A stretch of DNA of 64,000 bases from Bacillota bacterium. GTDB taxonomy: Bacteria; Bacillota; Clostridia; Peptostreptococcales; Anaerovoracaceae. The translations under genes were made by a program, and so were the position numbers. How positions within the stretch are numbered: the stretch's first letter is position 1; every line of letters starts with the position of its first letter. The notes below the pieces were generated by a model. It was not told where the DNA came from, made no database searches, and saw nothing but the letters and a program-made list of their open reading frames with translations. Location of the stretch: assembly GCA_017443515.1 (NCBI GenBank), contig JAFRXM010000054.1, forward strand, positions 1 to 64,000. The letters run 5' to 3'. Shown piece by piece: positions 58,110 through 64,000 of this stretch.

Positions 58110-59102
58110 TCACATGTTGTTCAGAGTGCCGTATTTCTTGACGTTTTCGTCAAACTTTCCGGTATCCGGGTCAAAGCTGCTCTGATTGGTGTCGCGGAAC
58201 CTTTCCTTCCAGTTTCCTACCGGGCAGTAGACCAGGCAGCGGTCGCACATGTACCTTGGATAGTGGTCTACGTGCAGAGGATCCATAGGCTTTTTCTTAA
58301 AGGCTTCTATGAATTCCTCGTCGGTAGCCTCGTTGCCGAGGATCTGGTCTGGAACGGGAACTCTTCCCATGAACTGCTTTCTCATTGCCATCTCAGCTAT
58401 GTTGCAGCTGTTGATGTTAAGATCGCTTACCTTCTGGGACGCACCGTTTATTGAGATCTGCTTCGCAGCTTCCTTTATGGCCTGGGTCGGGCATATCTTG
58501 GCGCAGATACCGCACTTTTCAGGGTCGCAGAGCTTCGGACCGCTGTAGGGCTCGTCAGTATCGAAGTCCATCGTGGTAAGGATGGCGGATACGAGGACTC
58601 TGGGGCCGTCCTGAGGCGTCATGAAGCGGTTGTTCCAGCCGAACTCGCCGAGACCTGCAGCCCATGCTGCCTTGAAGATGTCTATAGGAAGGCCCTGGCC
58701 GTAGGGATCGCTCCAGATGGCACCAAGGTATTTTTCAGGCAGAGTGCTCTGCTGGATGTTAAACGGCAGAGGAACTGCCACTGCTCCGAAATCTTCTTCT
58801 ATGTCGCCGGCAATGTTGACTGTAGCATCTACGAGCATGAAGTTTGCCGCGTTGTTGCTTGCGTAGGCGGCGTAGCTGCTCTGCGCAGCGGTCTGCTTGT
58901 TCTCGTAGGTGCGGAAGAGGGACTGGATAGCGCCGTCGACTATCCTTCTTACCAGGACGACTATGGTCTTTGCTCCGGGGAGGACGTCCTGCGGACGGTG
59001 ATACTGAGGTTCGCTGTCCAGAGCACTGGCCTTGGCTATTCCCACATAGTCTATGTCGTACTCAGACTTGATGTATTCCTTGAATCTTTGTGTCTTATTC
59101 AT
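58110..59102 (-). CDS. Cytosolic RdhA/QueG-superfamily iron-sulfur protein A
   Basis: A 330-residue protein without a Tat signal or membrane segment. A central AAGLGEFGWNNRFMTPQDGP block (about 148-167) corresponds to the corrinoid-domain motif shared by reductive dehalogenases and QueG. The first cluster is C192-x4-C197-x2-C200-x3-C204P. The second uses C233 and C286-x2-C289-x3-C293P, ending CPVGNW. Length is far below respiratory RdhA (450-500) and close to QueG. Paralogues B and C lie upstream. A corrinoid-dependent reduction is likely; cobalamin binding is inferred from the family. Confidence 0.85.
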   Translation of the reverse strand: MNKTQRFKEYIKSEYDIDYVGIAKASALDSEPQYHRPQDVLPGAKTIVVLVRRIVDGAIQSLFRTYENKQTAAQSSYAAYASNNAANFMLVDATVNIAGDIEEDFGAVAVPLPFNIQQSTLPEKYLGAIWSDPYGQGLPIDIFKAAWAAGLGEFGWNNRFMTPQDGPRVLVSAILTTMDFDTDEPYSGPKLCDPEKCGICAKICPTQAIKEAAKQISINGASQKVSDLNINSCNIAEMAMRKQFMGRVPVPDQILGNEATDEEFIEAFKKKPMDPLHVDHYPRYMCDRCLVYCPVGNWKERFRDTNQSSFDPDTGKFDENVKKYGTLNNM

Positions 59103-59120
59103 CGTTTCACCTCCGGGCTA

Positions 59121-59456
59121 TTAAAGCAGACCTTTGGATCTGTCGACCCTGAGTATCATGAATCCGAGATCCTGGCGGGAAAGGACGTTTCCGGCATCGT
59201 CGTACTCGACTTCCTCCACCCTGCCCCAGCGCTCCTCGTCGGTCCAGTCTGTTACGTACTTTTCGTTGCCCAGGCCCTTTATCCAGGCGTTGTTGTCGAG
59301 CCTGTAGAAGGTGGTCTGGTCGTTGAGGTGAGCTCCGGTATGGAAATCCTTTCCCTCTACTCCGCCTCTTTCGTAGAGGACCTTGTGGATGTGTTCTCCG
59401 TTATATTCTCGCTTGACTTCCGGGTGGAAACCGTGATGAATGATTATCTTCTTCAT
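59121..59456 (-). CDS. Unknown 111-residue protein between two reductase genes
   Basis: A soluble protein starting MKKIIIHHGFHPEVKREYNG. It is rich in charged and aromatic residues (TTFYRLDNNAWIKGLGNEK, then TDWTDEERWGRVEEVEYDD) and ends SRQDLGFMILRVDRSKGLL. No motif or family is recognised. Its ATG overlaps the stop codon of paralogue B, and paralogue A starts 19 bp later, so it is tightly built into the operon. Possible roles are a small subunit, maturation factor or substrate-binding partner. It contains no cysteine, so it is not an iron-sulfur protein. Confidence 0.75.
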   Translation of the reverse strand: MKKIIIHHGFHPEVKREYNGEHIHKVLYERGGVEGKDFHTGAHLNDQTTFYRLDNNAWIKGLGNEKYVTDWTDEERWGRVEEVEYDDAGNVLSRQDLGFMILRVDRSKGLL

Positions 59457-60478
59457 TTCATGTACTCCTTTCCGTCAAACTTCGAAAGACCTCTGTCCGC
59501 GTACCTTTCCTTCCAGTTTCCTACCGGGCAGTAGAGCACGCACTTGTTGCAGTAGTGCTTGGGGAAGTGGTCGAGCGAGGTGTTGCTGAAGGCCTTCTTC
59601 AGATAGGCCTCGGAAAGCTCTTCGTCGCTGGGATCGTTGTTCATTATGAGGTCTTCGGTCTCGCCCTGGACGGAGAACTCCTTGCGGAAGGCCATGGACG
59701 CAACAGCGCATGCGTTGCTGTTGATGTGGGCTGTCCCGCAGGTCTTTCCGGCTACCATGTAGACATCGGCTATTTCCTTCTTGCCAGATGAGAGCTGGCT
59801 CTGCACGTAGTATGCTGACCAGTCCGGGGTCTGGGAAAGCTCCGACGCATCCGGGATGGCGTGCATCGGGCAGACTCCGCTGCAGATGCCGCACTTTTCG
59901 GGATCGCAGAGCTTTTCGCCGCTGTAGGGCTTATCGTAGTCCAGTTCCATGTTGGTCAGGACAAGTCCTATACCTACGCGCGGACCGTTCTCCGGTGTTA
60001 CGAGAAGATTGTTCCAGCCTATCTCTCCGAGGCCTGCAGCAACAGCTGCCCTCTCGGAGTTGATGAGGTACTGCACTCTTCTGGGGCCTACGAAGGCAGG
60101 CATCTTCTGGTTGGTCTGCGTTACATTGTGCATGGGGCCGGAAGGAACGGGAACCGCAGTGTACCCGAGATTTCTCTCTATAAACTGAGCTATGTTGAAC
60201 TGCATGAAGAACAGCTGCATGTTGGGAGTAAGGTCTGTCCCGAACGCTCCGTATATGCTCTGCGCGAACCTGTTGCCGTCCTCCATCCTTCTGAAGGCAG
60301 CCTGTATGACCCCGTCAGGGATCCTCTTTGTGAATACTATTATGCTCTTCGCGCCGGGAAGTATCCTTTCCGGGGTATGGAGAGCGTCCTCTTCAAGGGC
60401 TGAAACGGGGGCTATACCCACTGCATCCATCCTGCAGTCATGAAGTATGTAGTTTTTTATTGTCTGTGCAAAACTCAT
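59453..60478 (-). CDS. Cytosolic RdhA/QueG-superfamily iron-sulfur protein B
   Basis: A 341-residue paralogue of A. The AAGLGEIGWNNLLVTPENGP block lies at 147-166. The clusters are C191-x4-C196-x2-C199-x3-C203P, and C257 with C310-x2-C313-x3-C317PVGNW. It has a longer insertion between the two cluster motifs than A, with an extra cysteine (C247). It starts 10 bp after paralogue C. No signal peptide. The N-terminal half differs strongly from A and C, as expected if the substrates differ. Confidence 0.85.
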   Translation of the reverse strand: MSFAQTIKNYILHDCRMDAVGIAPVSALEEDALHTPERILPGAKSIIVFTKRIPDGVIQAAFRRMEDGNRFAQSIYGAFGTDLTPNMQLFFMQFNIAQFIERNLGYTAVPVPSGPMHNVTQTNQKMPAFVGPRRVQYLINSERAAVAAGLGEIGWNNLLVTPENGPRVGIGLVLTNMELDYDKPYSGEKLCDPEKCGICSGVCPMHAIPDASELSQTPDWSAYYVQSQLSSGKKEIADVYMVAGKTCGTAHINSNACAVASMAFRKEFSVQGETEDLIMNNDPSDEELSEAYLKKAFSNTSLDHFPKHYCNKCVLYCPVGNWKERYADRGLSKFDGKEYMK

Positions 60479-60488
60479 GGCATACCTC

Positions 60489-61427
60489 CTACTCGTCCTT
60501 GAACTGGTTGGTGTCTACTTCGGAAAGCCCCGTGTCGTAGAAGCGTTCCCTCCAGTTGCCTACCGGGCAGTAAGTGAGGCAGTTGCCGCACTTCCAGGTA
60601 GGATTGTGCTGGTGGAAGTTCTGACGTACGTTCTCGTGCTTTACAAAGTACCTTCCGATGTTGTCGAGGTCCTCGTTCAGGGGGTCTGTAACATCGCGCG
60701 GGATAATGTCTCCGCCGCTCTCGTTATATGCCTGGCGCGTTCCGTGGCACATGATCCTGCACTTTGCCCAGTTGGTCTGGCCGTATTCTACGGTCTTTCC
60801 GCCTGTAGTGACAAGCCTTCCCTGCCCTTCAACATACGGAGGGATGGCGCCTGTTGGGCACATCTTCTCGCAGATATGGCACTTGTCCGGCTCGCAGAGC
60901 TTGGGGCCATTGTACATCGGGTCCGGCGTCAGCTCGGCAGTGGTTAGGACTGCTCCGAAACGGTTTCTGGGACCGAACTCGGGCGTGAGCATTATGGAGC
61001 TCCAGCCGAATTCTCCAAGGCCTGCGGCAAACGCGCAGTGACGCATGCTCATCATCTTAGCGCCGTGGGTCGGGCCCGCGGTCTCGGGCATCGCGGTGCA
61101 TCCAGTGACCTTTTCAACGAATCTTGAGATCTTGTAATTAGCCCACATGAGGTTGTAGTTCGGGGCACCTACATAACCGTAAGCGCCGTAAATGCCGTGG
61201 ACGTCGTAATAGTTGTCCTCGAAGGTCCTGTAGGTGGAGTCTATCGCACCGTCAGGAAGCCTTGTGCAGAACGCAATTACCGATTTGCAGCCTGGGAGGA
61301 AATCCGTAGGGTGCATGCCTTCCGGCGATTCATTGAACCTTTCGATAGGAGCTATTCCTACCTTGTCCATGCGAGCTTCTGTCAGCACGAAACTCTTGAT
61401 CATCTGCGTGACGCTTGAAACTCTCAT
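60489..61427 (-). CDS. Cytosolic RdhA/QueG-superfamily iron-sulfur protein C
   Basis: A ~312-residue paralogue. I start at the ATG ending at 61427 with AGGTGA five bases ahead; a GTG nine bases upstream is possible. In the longer numbering the AAGLGEFGWSSIMLTPEFGP block lies at 137-156. The clusters are C181-x4-C186-x2-C189-x3-C193P, and C226 with C283-x2-C286-x3-C290PVGNW. It has an additional CRIMCHGTR segment near 226-234. It is the first reductase behind the permease gene. Confidence 0.85.
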   Translation of the reverse strand: MRVSSVTQMIKSFVLTEARMDKVGIAPIERFNESPEGMHPTDFLPGCKSVIAFCTRLPDGAIDSTYRTFEDNYYDVHGIYGAYGYVGAPNYNLMWANYKISRFVEKVTGCTAMPETAGPTHGAKMMSMRHCAFAAGLGEFGWSSIMLTPEFGPRNRFGAVLTTAELTPDPMYNGPKLCEPDKCHICEKMCPTGAIPPYVEGQGRLVTTGGKTVEYGQTNWAKCRIMCHGTRQAYNESGGDIIPRDVTDPLNEDLDNIGRYFVKHENVRQNFHQHNPTWKCGNCLTYCPVGNWRERFYDTGLSEVDTNQFKDE

Positions 61428-61517
61428 TTTGATCACCTATTTCTTTCTTTAACTTAGCAACAATACTCTTAGCAATAGTTTATGTGCGTGATCCTGCCGC
61501 TTTCTCGATCAGCCCTC

Positions 61518-61541
61518 CCGGGGCGGCAGTGCCCCGGGAAG
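61518..61541 (-). other. GC-rich hairpin between the permease and reductase C
   Basis: TCCCGGGGC and GCCCCGGGA close a 6-base loop in the 130-bp gap. No T-run follows, so it may partly attenuate transcription or protect the transcript rather than terminate it. Confidence 0.55.
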
Positions 61542-61558
61542 ACGTGAATCTTATGTTT

Positions 61559-62995
61559 TTACCAGAGTCCGAAGTTGCAGACGATCGGGATCCAGATAGC
61601 TGTAATGATCGAGATGAAGATACAGATTGGGATCGTGGACTTGACCTGTGTACCAACGGAGTAGTAACCATAGTTGTAAGCCATCAGCGGGAGAGTGTCG
61701 ATGGGGATCATGAATGCGCACAGTCCGCAGAACAGGAGCGGTACTACTACGATAACAGGATCCAGGCCAAGGCCGAGAGCTATGGCAATCAATGGTACTG
61801 ACAGCTGGTTCGTAAGGGAGTTTCCTATCGGCATCAGTAGCAGCAGTACCCACGCAACGATGGTGATGCAGAATGCAAGGATGAACGGGTTGATAGCGCC
61901 GACCTTGAGTCCACCGACGAAGCCTACGAGGGTCTTTACGACTCCGTTTGCTGTGAGGCGTCCGGCAAGTGTTGTCAGAGCGCCGAAGATGATGAACATG
62001 CTCCAGTTGACTTCCTTGAAGAACTGGGGAATGGTCATTACTCCTATGCCCGGGCAGATCAGCAGGAACAGACCGGCCATGGCTACGATGGTGGTGTTCA
62101 GGTACTTAAACCAAGTGGAGAGTATCCAGAGAGCGAACATCAGGAGAACGATGATGACGACGCGGATCTCAGCTGCGGACCACTTGTCGCTTACATCGAG
62201 AGAATCCATATAGTCCTGGACCTCTTCCTTGGAGAGCTGGGAAGGCTTGTAGACCTTGTTGAGGAAGAACCATCCGAAGAGAATGGTGAGTAATCCGAGC
62301 GGGAGGCCTATTACCATCCATGCGAGGAAGGTGATGTTGATGCCGGCAGCGCTTGCGAGACGCTCCATTACCATGACGTTGATGGCTGCGCCTGCAGGGG
62401 TTATAACGCCGCCTGCCATACCGGCGATAGGAACGCCGAGCATGAACGCGCAGGCTGTCCTTGTGCGCTTTTCGCCTTCAGGGAAGAGCAGTACGAACTG
62501 GTTTGCAAGAGGCAGGAAAGCTGCTACTACAGGCAGGTTGCTCATGATAGCGGAGAAGATACCTGCTACGAGCATGATAGCCAGAAGTACGCCTGCTGTG
62601 GTACGGCCGAAGGTCTTGATGACTCAGCGCATCATTCTCTTTGCGAGCGGTGTGTTGACGAGAGCTGCGGTGATACCGAAGGATGCGAAAATGAACCAGG
62701 TGGTGGCATTCGCATAGCCCGCGATAGCGTCGCCCACTGCCGGGGACACCTTTGTGAAGTAGAGCAGCGGAACAAGAAGGATACCGATGGTGGCTACCGG
62801 GAAGGTCCTGCAGATCATCAGTGCGATGGTTGCCACAAGAAGTCCGATAGTGTTGATGCCTGCGCGGGAGAGTCCGCCGGCGTCAGGGTTACCGGGGGCG
62901 ATCAGCCACATGCCGACGATGGCGATGATGGCTATGATCAGTCCGACAAACTGGGTGGTGTCGAACAGACCGAGGATTTTTTTCTTTTCAGCCAT
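61559..62995 (-). pseudogene. SLC13/DASS-type anion permease interrupted by an in-frame TGA
   Basis: One reading frame of 478 codons encodes a ~12-helix permease (SAIMSNLPVVAAFLPLANQF and LMPIGNSLTNQLSVPLIAIA resemble the two SN-T motifs of SLC13 carriers). Codon 124 is TGA (62624-62626), directly after KRMMR. The frame is otherwise uninterrupted and there is no frameshift. A CGA to TGA change at an arginine is the simplest explanation. Read-through, a restart at an internal ATG (62575) or a sequencing error remain possible. It would import an organic anion for the reductases encoded downstream. A good AGGAGGTAA site precedes the start. Confidence 0.7.
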
Positions 62996-63038
62996 TGAAT
63001 TACCTCCTGAAAGAAAATGAAGATTGCTTTGTAGCTTT

Positions 63039-63067
63039 TTACTAAAAAAAGCCTTTATCTATGTCAA
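63039..63067 (-). promoter_or_regulatory. Candidate promoter of the island operon
   Basis: TTGACA (63062-63067) with TAGTAA (63039-63044) at 17-bp spacing on the minus strand, about 45 bp from the permease start. The -10 box is imperfect, consistent with control by an activator such as one of the LysR proteins. Confidence 0.5.
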
Positions 63068-63305
63068 TTTTACCAAACATCACTGCCGTTTGTCATTTCT
63101 ACATAGAACTCAGCTTTTCAAAAACGGGAAATTAAACGGATTAACAAATATGCCGGAAATGCGGAAGTGTTTCTCCGCATAAATTATTGCCCGGCTTTGC
63201 GCTTACGGTGTATTTGCCCTGAGCCTATACTCGCTGTCTAAATAGTTCAATTAAATACGGCTCAAGCGCCTTTTGGTTCGTTTCTGGAAACGCCGGCGCC
63301 GCCAT

Positions 63306-63334
63306 GTAAAAAAGAGCACGAAAGTGCTCTTTTT
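63306..63334 (-). terminator. Intrinsic terminator facing the ANTAR gene
   Basis: AAAGAGCAC and GTGCTCTTT flank a GAAA/TTTC loop, with A/T runs on both sides, so it can work on both strands. It lies on the island side of the attachment core. Confidence 0.8.
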
Positions 63335-63349
63335 AGTGACAGGGTATGC

Positions 63350-63365
63350 GTCCCATGCCCTCCGC
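63350..63365 (+). other. Putative attR core, copy of the tRNA-Ser 3' end
   Basis: An exact 16-bp match to 53632-53647, ending immediately before the stop codon of the ANTAR gene. The rest of the tRNA is absent, as expected at the far end of a tRNA-integrated island. Confidence 0.7.
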
Positions 63366-63950
63366 TCAGCTATACGTCCTTATTATTTCTTCCGCTATTT
63401 CTTTTCTGGAGATGCAGCGGTCCATCGCCTGCTTTTCTATGTATCTGTGCGCCTGCGGCTCATCCATCTTCAGTTCTGAAATGAGCAGCCACTTGGCGCG
63501 GTTGACTATCCGGATCTCCTCCATCTTCTCCTCTACGGACAAGGTCTTCTTTTCCAGCCTTCTTAGCCGCTCACGCGCGCTTTCCATCCAGTCAAGAGCG
63601 ATCTCGATCACCTGGCGAGACAGGGGCTTGGACAGCATGAACACACCATGCTCGGACACTTTATCGAAGACCTCGTCGTATAATTCATTGCGCACCAAAA
63701 GCAATACCACAACACCTTTGGTATTACCCAGATCTATCGCAAATCTGATCCCAGGATCGTCCGGAAGCGGTGAGTTGATTATAACAAGGTCATACGATCT
63801 GTCGCTCCAGCACCGCTTCGCTGCGCTGATGTTAGACACTGTCTTCACCGGCCGGCAATGCGATCCCTCAAGAAGCTCAGAAAGCGCCGTATTCAGTTTT
63901 TCTGCCGCAGATACGACAAGAGCACTGTAAGTACGCTCTTTCAGATCCAT
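63366..63950 (-). CDS. ANTAR-domain response-regulator-like antiterminator
   Basis: A 194-residue protein. The N-terminal ~125 residues form a receiver-like domain (YDLVIINSPLPDDPGIRFAI). The canonical phospho-acceptor aspartate appears replaced (NSP), so it may be a pseudo-receiver. A short coiled coil follows. The C-terminal ANTAR domain (VNRAKWLLISELKMDEPQAH, RYIEKQAMDRCISRKEIAEE) binds paired RNA hairpins to prevent termination. In Clostridia such genes often follow glnA and control nitrogen genes. It lies outside the island. Confidence 0.88.
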   Translation of the reverse strand: MDLKERTYSALVVSAAEKLNTALSELLEGSHCRPVKTVSNISAAKRCWSDRSYDLVIINSPLPDDPGIRFAIDLGNTKGVVVLLLVRNELYDEVFDKVSEHGVFMLSKPLSRQVIEIALDWMESARERLRRLEKKTLSVEEKMEEIRIVNRAKWLLISELKMDEPQAHRYIEKQAMDRCISRKEIAEEIIRTYS

Positions 63951-63968
63951 ACAAGATCCTTCCTGTGT

Positions 63969-64000
63969 TTACCTTGCGCTGTAGATGTCGAGGATCTTCA
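63969..64000 (-). CDS. Partial C-terminus of the gene upstream of the ANTAR regulator
   Basis: The last codons read KILDIYSAR followed by TAA, about 18 bp before the ANTAR start. The remainder lies outside the window. Glutamine synthetase is a reasonable guess from known gene order, but these few residues cannot show it. Confidence 0.4.
   Translation of the reverse strand, partial: KILDIYSAR

Larger units (their letters stand above)
62996..63365. other. Intergenic region: island operon promoter, ANTAR-gene terminator, att core
   Basis: This gap has no gene. It holds a candidate minus-strand promoter for the permease operon, an intrinsic terminator at 63306-63334 and the 16-bp repeat of the tRNA-Ser end at 63350-63365. 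The middle (63080-63300) is AT-mixed. It has a TTTCAAAAACGGGAAATTAA stretch but no clear structure. Confidence 0.6.

Noticed and set aside
58110-61427. Classical membrane-bound respiratory reductive dehalogenases
   Set aside because: All three proteins lack a Tat signal peptide and are about 150 residues too short, and no RdhB-type anchor gene is present. Only superfamily membership is supported.
62621-62660. Selenocysteine at the in-frame TGA of the permease
   Set aside because: No convincing bacterial SECIS hairpin was seen just after the TGA, and SLC13-type permeases are not known selenoproteins. A nonsense change is simpler.
63350-63365. A second tRNA-Ser gene
   Set aside because: Only the last 16 bp of the tRNA are present, with no D or anticodon arm upstream. 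It is better explained as an attachment-site copy.

Overview
The window reads as chromosome of an anaerobic Gram-positive bacterium of the Clostridia. The evidence is a CpsB/CpsC/CpsD/LCP exopolysaccharide cassette, PKTG-type cell-wall sorting signals, the oxygen-independent (Cbi) cobalamin pathway, a glycyl radical enzyme, strong TTGACA/TATAAT promoters and GGAGG ribosome sites. A placement near Anaerovoracaceae or Peptostreptococcales is only a guess. Most of the window is GC-rich. The first ~2.7 kb and the integrase fragment near 54 kb are clearly AT-richer.

1-8.8 kb: an exopolysaccharide operon on the minus strand. In transcription order it encodes a Wzz/CpsC chain-length protein, an LCP ligase, a small sortase-type surface protein, CpsB phosphatase, CpsD kinase, a LoaP-like NusG paralogue, the initiating sugar transferase and two glycosyltransferases, ending in degraded fragments. 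8.9-18.6 kb: housekeeping and hypothetical genes, tRNA-Val, a 1707-residue anchored surface protein and an ECF sigma/DUF4179 pair.

18.7-43.7 kb: three transcription units, each preceded by a cobalamin riboswitch. Two minus-strand units carry cbiD-F-G-H-J-ET-A-B-cobD-P-C, and cbiL with an ABC-2 exporter, a NEAT-like membrane protein, a Met8/CysG-type dehydrogenase and a FecBCD-type importer. One plus-strand unit carries an exported lipoprotein CbiK, a NEAT-like lipoprotein, a second FecBCD-type importer and a cytosolic CbiK. Together they look like a combined cobalt/tetrapyrrole capture and corrin synthesis locus. No cobU, cobS or cobT is present here.

43.8-53.4 kb: an M20 peptidase with three membrane proteins, an aldehyde dehydrogenase with its own palindrome-bearing promoter, and a glycyl radical enzyme divergent from a PucR-type regulator.

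53.6-63.4 kb: a probable integrated island. The last 16 bp of the tRNA-Ser stem region recur 9.7 kb away, just after the stop codon of an ANTAR regulator. Next to the tRNA lie an integrase C-terminal fragment and an IS66 fragment. The island cargo, all on the minus strand, is an SLC13-type permease with an in-frame TGA, three cytosolic RdhA/QueG-superfamily iron-sulfur proteins, an unknown 111-residue protein, a ferredoxin, two LysR regulators, a flavin-type protein and a siroheme reductase half. I consider this cargo, and the extracytoplasmic CbiK/NEAT-like uptake module, the best candidates for undescribed systems.
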